Source: Phycisphaeraceae bacterium (lineage in GTDB: Bacteria; Planctomycetota; Phycisphaerae; Phycisphaerales; UBA1924). Taken from it: a stretch of DNA of 64,000 bases. Every line of letters begins with the position of its first letter. Positions within the stretch are counted from its first letter, which is position 1. Below the pieces are notes generated by a model, which worked only from the letters and a program-made list of their open reading frames with translations, was not told the origin of the DNA and searched no databases. Location of the stretch: assembly GCA_015200025.1 (NCBI GenBank), contig CP054186.1:3274643-3338642 (forward strand), written 5' to 3'. Both the position numbers and the translations under genes were made by a program. Shown piece by piece: positions 7,874-15,994 of this stretch.

Positions 7874-9649
7874 ATGAATCACACCGCCGCTCGTCTGGCC
7901 GCCCTCGCGGGCCTCGCGCTCCTGCCGTTGCTCGGCCTTGGAACGCTCCCCCCGCCCACCGCCCACGCGCCCGCTCCCTCGGACACCCGCCCCGACGACG
8001 CCCCGGCGATCAACGCCACCGCGGTCATCAACGGCGAGGAGGTCCCCGCCCCTCGGATCCCCATGGGCGACCCGGCGACCATCGCCGCCATCATCCGCGA
8101 GGGCAAGGAAAACTCGAAGGTGATGGAGCACCTCGATCAGCTGACGCGGAAGATGGGCCCGAGGCTGACGGGCTCGGCCCGTCTCGAAGAGGCCAACCGG
8201 TGGGCCAAAGCGCAGTTCGAGGGGTGGGGGCTCGAGGCGAGGCTCGAATCGTGGGCGGAGATCCCGCTGCGGTTCGACCGCGGGCCCTCGACGGCCCGGG
8301 TCGTGCTCCGCGACGAGCGCACCCGGAAGGTCACCGGGGAGGACGGGATCGAGACCGACGAGACGGTGGTCGAGTACCGCCCGGTCCGTGACATCCAGTT
8401 CTCGTCGCCCGCGTGGTCGAAAGGGACGGACGGGCCGGTCCGCGGGAAGGTTGTCCGCGCGCCCGAGACCGAGGAGGAGTACGAGGCGGTCAAGGGGCAG
8501 CTCAAGGGGGCGTGGGTGCTGGTCAAGGCGCAGCCGGCCGTCGGGCAGCGCGGCGTCCGCAACCGGATGTCCACGGGGCTCGAATCGCGCCAGCGGGCCC
8601 GCCAGCGGGTCGCCGAGGGGACCCCGACCGCCGATATCGGGCTGCCCGAGCGGGTGATCTTCGACGGCGTGGCGGGGTTCATCTCGACGACGCGGGACGA
8701 GCGGGTCTGGACGGGGGCGGTGCCCGGGTGGGACCGACTGACGCTCGACACGGTCTCGCCCGACCTGGCGCTGGCGGTCCGCCTTTCGGATTACGACTTC
8801 ATCAACTCACGCCTGGCCGACGGGGAGCCCCTGGAGGTCGAGGTTGATATGAAGCACACCTTCACGCCCGGGCCGATCCCGGTCTACAACACGATCGCCG
8901 AAATCCGCGGGACCGAGAAGCCCGACGAGTACGTGATCGTCTCGGGGCACCTGGACTCGTGGGACGGGCCGGGGAGCCAGGGGGCCACCGACAACGGGAC
9001 GGGCTCGTCGGTGACCATCGAGGCGGCCCGGATCCTCGCGGCCGTGGGGGCCAAGCCCAAGCGGTCGATCCTGTTCATCCTCTGGACCGGCGAGGAGCAG
9101 GGGCTCCGCGGCTCGCGCGGGTTCGTCCGCGCGCACGAGGACAAACTGCCGAAGATTTCGGCGGTCTTCGTCGACGACGGGGGGACGAACTATCAGGGCG
9201 GGCTCCCCGCGGCCGACACCATGGTCGAGTATCTCGCCGCCGCGACCGCGCCGGTGAACAACGTCTTCTTCTCGACCGTTGACAACAAGTACCTCAACGT
9301 GAACATCCGCGGGACCGGGGACCGCATCAACACGCACGGGTCGTCCGACCACGCCCCCTTCAACGCCGTGGGCGTCCCCGGGTTCTTCTGGGACGAGGTC
9401 GGGCGGGCGGACTATTCCTTCGGGTGGCACACGCAGAACGACACCTTCGAACTGGGCATCCCCGAGTACCTCCAGCAGTCCGCGGTCTGCTCGGCCATCA
9501 CCGCGTACAACCTCGCCTGCGCCCCGGACCTGCTCCCCCGGGCCAAGCCCCGCGACGAGAACGCGGGCGGCCCCGCGGCCGGCGGGGGAGGTGGTGGGGG
9601 CGGCGGGGGGGCGCAGCGCCCGCGCGGACGCCGGGAGCAGGCCGAGTGA
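7874..9649 (+). CDS. Secreted M28 family zinc aminopeptidase
   Basis: 591 residues with a Sec signal peptide (hydrophobic run to about residue 28). Family knowledge: M28 enzymes carry two co-catalytic zincs and release N-terminal residues from peptides. The ligand set is visible in order: His359 and Asp361 in SGHLDSWDG, Asp373 in ATDNGTG, the catalytic pair Glu407-Glu408 in WTGEEQG, an Asp in FVDDGGTN and His493 in SSDHAPF. A protease-associated-type insert precedes the catalytic domain. The C-terminal 25 residues are a Gly run followed by basic residues (GGGGGGGGGG then QRPRGRR), probably disordered. The stop codon overlaps the GTG start of the cyclophilin gene, so the two are coupled. Confidence 0.9.
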   Translation: MNHTAARLAALAGLALLPLLGLGTLPPPTAHAPAPSDTRPDDAPAINATAVINGEEVPAPRIPMGDPATIAAIIREGKENSKVMEHLDQLTRKMGPRLTGSARLEEANRWAKAQFEGWGLEARLESWAEIPLRFDRGPSTARVVLRDERTRKVTGEDGIETDETVVEYRPVRDIQFSSPAWSKGTDGPVRGKVVRAPETEEEYEAVKGQLKGAWVLVKAQPAVGQRGVRNRMSTGLESRQRARQRVAEGTPTADIGLPERVIFDGVAGFISTTRDERVWTGAVPGWDRLTLDTVSPDLALAVRLSDYDFINSRLADGEPLEVEVDMKHTFTPGPIPVYNTIAEIRGTEKPDEYVIVSGHLDSWDGPGSQGATDNGTGSSVTIEAARILAAVGAKPKRSILFILWTGEEQGLRGSRGFVRAHEDKLPKISAVFVDDGGTNYQGGLPAADTMVEYLAAATAPVNNVFFSTVDNKYLNVNIRGTGDRINTHGSSDHAPFNAVGVPGFFWDEVGRADYSFGWHTQNDTFELGIPEYLQQSAVCSAITAYNLACAPDLLPRAKPRDENAGGPAAGGGGGGGGGGAQRPRGRREQAE

Positions 9650-10257
9650 GGGGGTACGTCGGCGGCGGGTTCACGATCGGCGCGGCGGCCCTGTTCGCCG
9701 CGGGGTGCGCCTCGGCGGACGCCGGGGATGGCACGGGCCCCGTGCCCGTGCGCATGACCACGTCGTTGGGCGTGATGACGATCGAGCTCGACCGCGAGAG
9801 GGCGCCCGTGTCGGTGGCGAACTTCCTCGCCTACGCCGACCGGGGGCACTACGACGGGACGATCATCCACCGCGTCGTGCGCGGGTTTGTCGCGCAGGGC
9901 GGGCAGTACGGGCCGGATTTCTCGGAGCGTCCCGCGGGCCCGCCGATCGTCAACGAGTGGACCAACGGGCTCAAGAACCTCCGGGGCACCATCGCCATGC
10001 CACGCGACACGGACCCCGACAGCGCGACGTGCCAGTTCTTCATCAACCTCGCCGACAACGCGAGGCTGGATATCGCCCGGGACGTGTCCGGCGGCGCGGG
10101 GTACGCGGTGTTCGGGCGCGTCACGGGGGGTTTGGACGTGCTCGACGCGATCAACGCCGTGGAGACAAGGCCCCGCCCCGGGGCGGACGACCTCGAGTTC
10201 GCCGCGGTCCCGGTCACGCCGATCGTCGTGCACACGGTCGAACGCGTGCGACGCTGA
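9646..10257 (+). CDS. Cyclophilin-type peptidyl-prolyl isomerase, probable lipoprotein
   Basis: 203 residues from GTG 9646, which overlaps the TGA of the M28 gene (GTGA). Family knowledge: cyclophilins catalyse proline cis-trans isomerisation. Seen: a hydrophobic N-terminus ending in FAAGC, a plausible lipobox with Cys at about residue 20, then the cyclophilin core with NFLAYADRGHYDGTIIHRVV, FVAQGG and SATCQFFINL. The Arg of IHRV and the QFFINL motif are catalytic-site residues. The lipobox and coupling to a secreted peptidase suggest an envelope foldase facing the periplasm. The frame is open further upstream but that would run inside the peptidase gene. Confidence 0.88.
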   Translation: MRGYVGGGFTIGAAALFAAGCASADAGDGTGPVPVRMTTSLGVMTIELDRERAPVSVANFLAYADRGHYDGTIIHRVVRGFVAQGGQYGPDFSERPAGPPIVNEWTNGLKNLRGTIAMPRDTDPDSATCQFFINLADNARLDIARDVSGGAGYAVFGRVTGGLDVLDAINAVETRPRPGADDLEFAAVPVTPIVVHTVERVRR

Positions 10258-10258
10258 G

Positions 10259-10320
10259 CGGCGGGGGGAGTGGGTGGCGGGGGAAGGAGCGAGTGGGAGG
10301 GTGGACGGGTGGGGGGGGGG
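10259..10320 (+). repeat. G-rich tract between convergent genes
   Basis: Sixty-two bases made of G runs (three to ten Gs) separated by one to four other bases, including GGGGGG, GGGTGG, GGGGG, GGGAGGG and a final run of ten Gs. It fills the gap between the cyclophilin stop codon and the deformylase stop codon. It could form G-quadruplex structure in the plus strand; function is unknown. Confidence 0.6.
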
Positions 10321-10869
10321 TCAGGCGTGGTGCTCGAGGTCCTTGATCTTGAGCCGGTTTTTGAGGCGGTCGATCTGGCGCATCTTGTCGATGATGAGCA
10401 CGCCGTCGAGGTGGTCGTACTCGTGCTGCCAGCAGCGGGCGAGCAGGCCCGTGGCCGAGGCGGTGAACGGCACGCCCTCGGCGTCGAGGGCTTCGATGGT
10501 GACGACGGTCGGGCGGATGACCTCGCCGCGGATCTCGGGCAGGCTCAGGCACCCTTCTTCGCCGGACTCGACGGGCCCCGATAACGTTAGCTTGGGGTTG
10601 ATGTAGACCGTCGGGGCTTTGGTCGCGGTGGGCAGCGGGCCCTCGGCGTCGCGTTGAGCGTCGGGCGGGACGTGCGAGACAAAGATCCGCCAGGGGAGCC
10701 CGACCTGCGGGGCCGCCAGCCCGATCCCTTCCTCGGCCTTCATGATCTCGATCATGCGCACGGCCACGGCCCGGACCTCGGCGTTCACGCGCTCGACGGG
10801 GTCGGCCTTGCGGCGCAGCACCGGCGCGGGGTATTCAACGAGCCGCAGCGAGTCGAGATCCACGGTCAT
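10321..10869 (-). CDS. def: Peptide deformylase
   Basis: 182 residues. Removes the formyl group from N-terminal formyl-methionine of nascent proteins using Fe2+ or Zn2+ (family knowledge). All three motifs are seen: GIGLAAPQ (residues 48-55), EEGCLSL with metal ligand Cys107, and HEYDH with ligands His149 and His153 and catalytic Glu150. Start chosen at MTVDLDSLRL; the frame continues upstream but without conserved character. There is no Shine-Dalgarno; instead TATCAT sits 6 nt before the ATG, as in a leaderless gene. It is divergent from the TPR protein gene. Confidence 0.95.
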   Translation of the reverse strand: MTVDLDSLRLVEYPAPVLRRKADPVERVNAEVRAVAVRMIEIMKAEEGIGLAAPQVGLPWRIFVSHVPPDAQRDAEGPLPTATKAPTVYINPKLTLSGPVESGEEGCLSLPEIRGEVIRPTVVTIEALDAEGVPFTASATGLLARCWQHEYDHLDGVLIIDKMRQIDRLKNRLKIKDLEHHA

Positions 10870-10875
10870 CGGCCC

Positions 10876-10881
10876 ATGATA
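10876..10881 (-). promoter_or_regulatory. Candidate -10 hexamer TATCAT for def
   Basis: On the reverse strand TATCAT (5 of 6 matches to the sigma-70 -10 consensus) ends 6 nt before the def start codon, placing the transcription start at or next to the ATG. The -35 region is weak. Confidence 0.4.
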
Positions 10882-11054
10882 GGTGTCGGGTTCTGTGCGG
10901 GAGATGAATGCCCGCGACGTGCCCCCGGGCATCACCGGGGGGCGTCATCCGGTGTAAGATGAGCCGAGTTCGGGCCGGGTCCGGTGGGTCGGGTGACCGT
11001 CGGCCCACCCCGCCCGGGCCATCGCGGGGCAGATTCCAAGAAAGGACCATCGCT

Positions 11055-12524
11055 TTGGCGCTCTTCGGCAAGACCATCGGCGGCGCGGAGACCTCGGGGG
11101 CCACGTACTCCCCGGAGAAGGCCAACAAGTTCTTCGAGCACGCGCGCACCGCGCACGACACGCAGAACTTCGAGTACGCGATCCAGCACTGGTGCAACGG
11201 GCTGAGGCAGGACCCCCGGCTCAAGCCCGGGTTCGACGGGTTGTACCTCAGCGTGCGCGGGTTCTCGGAGAGCCCGCTGGGGAAGAAGGGCCTGAGCAAG
11301 GAGACCATCCGCGCCATCAGCGGGAAGGCCGACGCGGACCGGTTCGTGCTGGCCCTGGTGGAGTGGATGTTCAAGCTGACGGACGTGTCGCTGGCGTTGT
11401 ACGCGGCGGACGCGGCGGGCAAGTGCGGGGCGGGTGAGGTGGGCGGGGTGGTCGCGGACCAGGCTTTCAAGCTCCTCAAGACGCCGGGCGCCAAGGTGCG
11501 CAAGGACTCGTTCCTCAAGCTGTCGGACTCGTACACGAAGCTGGGGATGCACGACCGGGCCCTCACGTGCGCCGAGGAGGCGCTCAAGCTCGACCCCTCC
11601 GACGGGGAACTGGCGGCGAAGATCCGCTCGCTGGCGGCGGCGGCGACGATGATGAAGGGCGGGTACGAGCAGGCCGGGGAGTCCGGGGGCTTCCGCAACA
11701 TGATCCGCGACGCGGCCAAGCAGCAGCAGGCCCGCGAGGGGGACCAGGTCTCCAAGACCGAGGAGACGCTGGACCGGATGGTCGCGGACGCCGAGGCCGA
11801 TTACGCCACGCGTCCGACGGACCAGTTCGCGATCGGGAAGGTCGTGGACCGTCTGCTGGAGCGGGTCAAGGGCGGGGACGAGCAGCGGGCGTTCGAGATC
11901 CTGATGAAGGGGTACAAGGACACGCAGCAGATCCGGTTCCGTCTCAAGGCCGGGGAGATCAAGGTCCGCCAGAACAAGCGGAAGCTCAAGGAGTTGGCGA
12001 GAGCGGTGGAGGAGAACCCCGACGACCCGACGGTGCGCGGGGTGTTCGAGACGATGGGGCGCGAGCTGGTGGAGGAGGAGATCGCCGAGATCAAGCTGAA
12101 GGTCGAGGCGTACCCGACGGACGTGGTGCCCAAGTTCGAGCTGTCGAAGCTGTATTTCGCGATCGAGCAGTACGAGCCGGCGATCGCGTTGCTCCAGGAG
12201 ATCAAGGGGGACCCCAAGCACCGGGCGCACGTGCTGAACATGCTGGGGCAGTGCTTCGCGCGGATCTCGTTCCTGCCCGAGGCCGTGTCGATCTTCCGCG
12301 AGGCCTCGGAGGTTCGGGACATGTCGCCCGATCTCCAGCTCGAGGTCCGGTACAACCTGATGCTCGCGCTCCGCCAGCAGGCCGAGGGCGAGGGGGACCT
12401 CGCGGCGGCGGAGGAGTCGTACAAGATCGCCTCGTCGATCGCGATCCAGCAGATCAACTACAAGGACATCCGCAAGCAGCGCGAGGAGATCGGGCGGCTG
12501 GTCCAGCAGTTCAAGAACAAGTGA
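11055..12524 (+). CDS. TPR-repeat protein, unknown function
   Basis: 489 residues from a TTG start at 11055 (LALFGKTIGG), chosen because an AAGGA Shine-Dalgarno lies 8 nt upstream; no ATG is suitably placed. The protein is soluble, highly charged and largely helical. TPR-like helix pairs are seen around residues 20-60 (AIQHWCNGLRQDP), 160-190 (ALTCAEEALKLDP) and 350-450 (EQYEPAIALLQEIKGDPKH and following), with a Lys/Glu-rich coiled-coil stretch between them. TPR domains mediate protein-protein contacts; no catalytic motif is seen. It is followed 28 nt later by kdsB, likely the same transcript. The exact partner or pathway cannot be inferred. Confidence 0.75.
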   Translation: MALFGKTIGGAETSGATYSPEKANKFFEHARTAHDTQNFEYAIQHWCNGLRQDPRLKPGFDGLYLSVRGFSESPLGKKGLSKETIRAISGKADADRFVLALVEWMFKLTDVSLALYAADAAGKCGAGEVGGVVADQAFKLLKTPGAKVRKDSFLKLSDSYTKLGMHDRALTCAEEALKLDPSDGELAAKIRSLAAAATMMKGGYEQAGESGGFRNMIRDAAKQQQAREGDQVSKTEETLDRMVADAEADYATRPTDQFAIGKVVDRLLERVKGGDEQRAFEILMKGYKDTQQIRFRLKAGEIKVRQNKRKLKELARAVEENPDDPTVRGVFETMGRELVEEEIAEIKLKVEAYPTDVVPKFELSKLYFAIEQYEPAIALLQEIKGDPKHRAHVLNMLGQCFARISFLPEAVSIFREASEVRDMSPDLQLEVRYNLMLALRQQAEGEGDLAAAEESYKIASSIAIQQINYKDIRKQREEIGRLVQQFKNK

Positions 12525-12552
12525 TCCCCGCCGAGCCCCTCCCGCCCGACCC

Positions 12553-13356
12553 ATGCCCCGCCGACGCCCGCAGACCGTCGCGATCATCCCGGCCCGCCTG
12601 GGCTCGACGCGGTTCCCGCGCAAGGTCTTGGCCGACGACACCGGGCTCCCGCTGATCGTCCACGTGATGCGGGCCGCGGCGCGGTGTCGGTCGCTCACGC
12701 GGGTGGTGGTGGCGACGGATGCGGCGGAGGTGGCGGGGGCGGTCGGGTCGCACGGGGGCGAGTGCGTGATGACCCGGGCCGACCACCCCAACGGGACGAG
12801 CCGGCTCGCCGAGGCCTCGCGGAAGCTCGGCCTCGAACCCGACGACCTGGTGGTCAACGTGCAGGGCGACGAGCCGGAGATGGAGCCCGCGTTCATCACG
12901 GCGGCGGTGGGGGCGCTCCGGCGGAGCGGTCTTGCGGTCTCGACGGTCGCGGTCCCCTTCGCGGCGGGCGACGACCCCTCGAACCCCAACATCGTGAAGG
13001 TCGTGACGGACCGGTCCGGGCGGGCGCTGTATTTCTCCCGCGCGCGGATCCCCTTCGTCCGGGACGCGGGAGAAGCCGGTGTGTCCCCGCCCCTGCGGCA
13101 CGTGGGGCTGTACGTCTACCGCGCGGGGTTCCTGCGGGTCTATACGAGACTGGCCCCGTCGCCCCTGGAGCGGGCCGAGAGCCTCGAACAACTGCGGGTG
13201 CTCTGGCACGGGCACGGGATCCGGGTCGCGGTGTGCGGCGGGGAGGCGCCCGCGGGGATCGACACGCCCGAGCAGTACCGGGCGTTCGTCGAACGGTTCG
13301 CTCGGGCGGGGGGCAAGAACCCCGTTCGAGTTGTCCGGCGTCGGGCCGCCCCCTAG
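12553..13356 (+). CDS. kdsB: 3-deoxy-manno-octulosonate cytidylyltransferase
   Basis: 267 residues. Activates Kdo to CMP-Kdo for LPS inner-core synthesis in the cytoplasm (family knowledge). Seen: N-terminal nucleotide-binding motif IPARLGSTRFPRK (residues 11-23), VQGDEPE near residue 105 (metal/CTP site), and HVGLYVYR near residue 180. Length is normal for the family. Implies a Kdo-containing outer membrane, in line with Gram-negative-like planctomycetes. The last codons (TAG at 13354) overlap the -10 box of the following tRNA promoter. Confidence 0.93.
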   Translation: MPRRRPQTVAIIPARLGSTRFPRKVLADDTGLPLIVHVMRAAARCRSLTRVVVATDAAEVAGAVGSHGGECVMTRADHPNGTSRLAEASRKLGLEPDDLVVNVQGDEPEMEPAFITAAVGALRRSGLAVSTVAVPFAAGDDPSNPNIVKVVTDRSGRALYFSRARIPFVRDAGEAGVSPPLRHVGLYVYRAGFLRVYTRLAPSPLERAESLEQLRVLWHGHGIRVAVCGGEAPAGIDTPEQYRAFVERFARAGGKNPVRVVRRRAAP

Positions 13357-13359
13357 ACT
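13331..13359 (+). promoter_or_regulatory. Sigma-70-like promoter of tRNA-Leu, inside the 3' end of kdsB
   Basis: TTGTCC at 13331-13336, a 17-nt spacer and TAGACT at 13354-13359, 14 nt before the mature tRNA 5' end. Each box matches 4 of 6 consensus bases. The kdsB stop codon TAG is the first half of the -10 box. Confidence 0.5.
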
Positions 13360-13373
13360 CGTCGCGTTACGCC

Positions 13374-13457
13374 GCGGCTGTGGCGGAATTGGCAGACGCG
13401 CAAGATTCAGGTTCTTGTGGGCTCACACCCGTGGAGGTTCGACTCCTCTCAGCCGCA
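13374..13457 (+). tRNA. tRNA-Leu (anticodon CAG)
   Basis: 84-nt class II tRNA. The acceptor stem GCGGCTG pairs with CAGCCGC, the anticodon stem CAAGA/TCTTG encloses loop TTCAGGT with anticodon CAG, a long variable arm follows, and the T arm contains GGTTCGACTCC. The discriminator base is A; CCA is not encoded. The long variable arm and anticodon both fit leucine. Confidence 0.95.
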
Positions 13458-13534
13458 TTGAAACCCCCCGGGTTCGTCCGGGGCGGGGGGACGGGATTGG
13501 CGGCCCGGACGCGGGCGTTCGCCGGAGATGTGGC

Positions 13535-13741
13535 ATGGAACTGGACTCTCGCGACAAGGTCAAGTTGGTCGTGGCGGTGATCTGCATCCTGGCTGCCGGG
13601 GTGATGATCGCGTACTTCAGCGGGGTGTTCGACAAGTCCGCGACCCCCGAGGACACGGCCAAGGGCATCCAGACCGACAGCACGGGCGCCCCCCGCGGCT
13701 CTCCCTCGCGGATGCCCCCGGGCTCCCCGGGCTCCAACTGA
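13535..13741 (+). CDS. Small single-pass membrane protein, unknown function
   Basis: 68 residues from ATG 13535. Short charged N-terminus (MELDSRDKVK), one hydrophobic helix at about residues 10-30 (LVVAVICILAAGVMIAYFSG) and a Pro/Ser/Gly-rich tail, presumably periplasmic. It lies between tRNA-Leu and the RNase HII-like gene, 22 nt before the latter. No family is recognised. The clear topology (N-in, helix, low-complexity tail) supports a real gene, though it is short. Confidence 0.5.
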   Translation: MELDSRDKVKLVVAVICILAAGVMIAYFSGVFDKSATPEDTAKGIQTDSTGAPRGSPSRMPPGSPGSN

Positions 13742-13763
13742 CCACCTCGGCGGGCGGTCACCC

Positions 13764-14759
13764 GTGGGGTTGATCATCATCGGGATCGATGAGGCCGGGT
13801 ACGGACCGCTGCTCGGTCCGCTCTGCGTGTCGGCGTGCGCCGCCCGCGTGGACGGGTGGTCGCCGGGTGAACCGGCCCCGGACCTGTGGGCGCTCTTGGA
13901 TCAGGCCGTCGCCCGGGGTCCCTCGCCTCGCGACCGTCGGATCCCACTGGCCGACTCCAAACGGCTCAAACTCCCGAACCCGAGGGCGGGTTCGCCGCCG
14001 ACGCGCCATCCGCTCAGGCACCTCGAGCGTGGGGTCCTTTCGATCCTCGCGCAGGGCGGGTCGGTCCCCGCCGACGACGCGGCGTTCATCGGGGCCTGCG
14101 GCGCGGCGTGGCCCCTCCACCCGGCCTACGCGGGAGAGCCCACGCCCCTGCCCGTGGCGTGGACCCGGGGCGAGGTCGGCGTCGACGCGAACGTCTTAGC
14201 GTCGGCGGGCGTCAAAGCCGGCGTGTCGTTCCCGTGGCTGGGGCTCTGCGCCGTCGCCGAGCCGGATTTCAACCGCATCGTCCGCGACACGGGGAGCAAG
14301 TCGTCGGTCACGCTCTCGGCGATCCGCGACCTTCTGTCCCGGGCCCGCGCGGTGGTGCGAGAGGGCGAGCACGCGCGCGTCGTGTGCGACCGCCTCGGGG
14401 GACGCACCGATTACGAGGCCGTGGCGAGGGAGCTCTTCGCCGAGTGGGGCGTCTCGGCGGTGCGGACGCTCGAACGCACCACCGAGCGGAGCCGGTACGC
14501 CCTCGACACCGACGCCGGCGAGGTCGGGCTGGTCTTCCAGGCCGAGTGCGAGTCGGCGCACCTGCCCGTGGCGGCGGCGTCGATGGCGGCGAAGTACGCG
14601 AGGGAGCTCGCCATGATCCGCTTCAACCGCTATTGGTGCGCGAGGCGCGAGGGTCTGACGCCCACGGCGGGGTATTGGCAGGACGCCAAGCGCTGGCTGG
14701 CGGAGGCGGACGACCTGCTCGACGCGAGGGACCGGCGCGACCTGGTGCGTCTCGCGTAG
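13764..14759 (+). CDS. RNase HII-like nuclease with atypical GYG motif
   Basis: 331 residues from GTG 13764 (a TTG two codons later is an alternative). The start IIIGIDEAGYGPLLGPL matches the RNase HII active-site opening DEAGRGPLAGP, giving carboxylates Asp9 and Glu10. Further matches are ADSKRLK (compare DSKKL), Asp209 in CDRLGGRTDY, Glu261/Glu263 in the QAECESAH segment, and AAASMAAKYAREL, comparable to AAASIlAKv-RD. So the RNase H fold and acidic cluster appear intact. Differences from canonical enzymes: GYG instead of GRG (HII) or GKG (HIII), which in RNase HII recognises the RNA-DNA junction, and a length about 100 residues above usual. Function as a junction ribonuclease is therefore uncertain. 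Confidence 0.75.
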   Translation: MGLIIIGIDEAGYGPLLGPLCVSACAARVDGWSPGEPAPDLWALLDQAVARGPSPRDRRIPLADSKRLKLPNPRAGSPPTRHPLRHLERGVLSILAQGGSVPADDAAFIGACGAAWPLHPAYAGEPTPLPVAWTRGEVGVDANVLASAGVKAGVSFPWLGLCAVAEPDFNRIVRDTGSKSSVTLSAIRDLLSRARAVVREGEHARVVCDRLGGRTDYEAVARELFAEWGVSAVRTLERTTERSRYALDTDAGEVGLVFQAECESAHLPVAAASMAAKYARELAMIRFNRYWCARREGLTPTAGYWQDAKRWLAEADDLLDARDRRDLVRLA

Positions 14760-14779
14760 GATCGCGGCGGAGGCACGAC

Positions 14780-15928
14780 GTGGGCGAGGCCGGTCGGATG
14801 TTGGATCGTGCGGCGAGGCTGGCCCTCCGCGGGGCGGGCTTGGTCGAGCCCAACCCGATGGTGGGGGCGGTGATCGTCCGCGGGGGCGAGGTCATCGGCG
14901 CGGGGCACCACCGGTTCTTCGGGGGCCCGCACGCGGAGGCCGAGGCCTTGGACGATTGCCGGCGTCGCGGGCACGACCCCGCCGGCGCGACGATGTACGT
15001 CACGCTCGAGCCGTGCGACCACCACGGGAAGCAGCCCCCGTGCACCGGGTCGATCATCGCCTCGGGGATCTCGCGGGTTGTGTTCGCGCGGCGCGACCCC
15101 AACCCGGCCGCGTCGGGCGGCGCCGCGAGGCTGTTCAACGCCGGGCTGGCCGTCGAGCTCTGCGGCGAGAGCCCGTTGGCCCGCGGGGTCGGGGCGCCGT
15201 TCACGAGGCGGATCACCGCGGGGCTGCCGTGGGTGATCGCCAAGTGGGCGCAGACCATCGACGGTCGCGTCGCGACGCGCACGGGGGAGAGCAAGTGGGT
15301 CTCGGGCGAACGCTCGCGTGCGAGGGTCCACCGCCTCCGCGCCCGCGTCGACGCGGTGATCACGGGCATCGGGACCGTGCTCGCCGACGACCCGATGCTC
15401 ACGGCCCGGGGCGTCCGGCGTGTGCGGCGTCCCGCGGCCCGGGTGATCTGTGACTCCGACCTCGACCTCCCCCTCGACGCCGCCGTGGTGCGGACCGCCC
15501 GCGAGGTCCCGACGATCGTGGCGTGCGTCCGGGAGTTGGCGTCGGCCGACCTCACCGCGTCGAAGCGGCGGGCGCTCTCGGCGGCGGGCGTTGAGGTGAT
15601 CGGCGTGCCCGAGGCCGGGCGTGGGGTGGACCTGCGGGCCGTGCTCGGCGCCTTGGCCGGGCGTGGGGCGTCGGTCGTGATGGTCGAGGCCGGGCCCGGG
15701 CTGGTGGGGTCGTTCCTTGATTCGGACCTGATCGACGAGGCGGTGGTTTATCTCGCCCCGCTGATGTTGGGCGACGAGATGGCGAGGTCGGTCGCCGCGG
15801 GCCGTGTCGCGCCGACGCTGGCCTCGGCCCGGGCGATGTCCCTGTGGCGGGTCAAGCCGCTGGGGGGCGATGTCGAGCTGACCTACCGCAGGCCCGACCC
15901 GCCCGACGTGCCACTCGGGCTGGTTTAA
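14780..15928 (+). CDS. ribD: Bifunctional riboflavin biosynthesis deaminase/reductase
   Basis: 382 residues from GTG 14780, chosen for GGAGG 7 nt upstream; ATG 14798 is the alternative. Two domains as in RibD: an N-terminal zinc deaminase (PNPMVGAVIV, GGPHAEAEAL and LEPCDHHGKQPPC with the zinc ligands) and a C-terminal NADPH-dependent reductase (AKWAQTIDGRVAT, WVSGERSR, DAVITGIGTVLADDP). It converts the pyrimidine product of GTP cyclohydrolase II to 5-amino-6-ribitylamino-uracil phosphate. The upstream gap is 20 nt, so it is probably co-transcribed with the RNase HII-like gene and there is no room for an FMN riboswitch. Confidence 0.94.
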   Translation: MGEAGRMLDRAARLALRGAGLVEPNPMVGAVIVRGGEVIGAGHHRFFGGPHAEAEALDDCRRRGHDPAGATMYVTLEPCDHHGKQPPCTGSIIASGISRVVFARRDPNPAASGGAARLFNAGLAVELCGESPLARGVGAPFTRRITAGLPWVIAKWAQTIDGRVATRTGESKWVSGERSRARVHRLRARVDAVITGIGTVLADDPMLTARGVRRVRRPAARVICDSDLDLPLDAAVVRTAREVPTIVACVRELASADLTASKRRALSAAGVEVIGVPEAGRGVDLRAVLGALAGRGASVVMVEAGPGLVGSFLDSDLIDEAVVYLAPLMLGDEMARSVAAGRVAPTLASARAMSLWRVKPLGGDVELTYRRPDPPDVPLGLV

Positions 15929-15994
15929 CCGAACCTTAAGCCCGGCGCGGTCGTCCGAACCCTACTTTCACACGCCCCACGATGGAGCCTGCGC

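Noticed and set aside
13886..14779. A very long N-terminal extension of RibD
   Set aside because: The frame overlaps the RNase HII-like gene completely; a GGAGG-preceded GTG at 14780 matches the family N-terminus.
14760..14779. An FMN riboswitch before ribD
   Set aside because: The gap is only 20 nt, too short.
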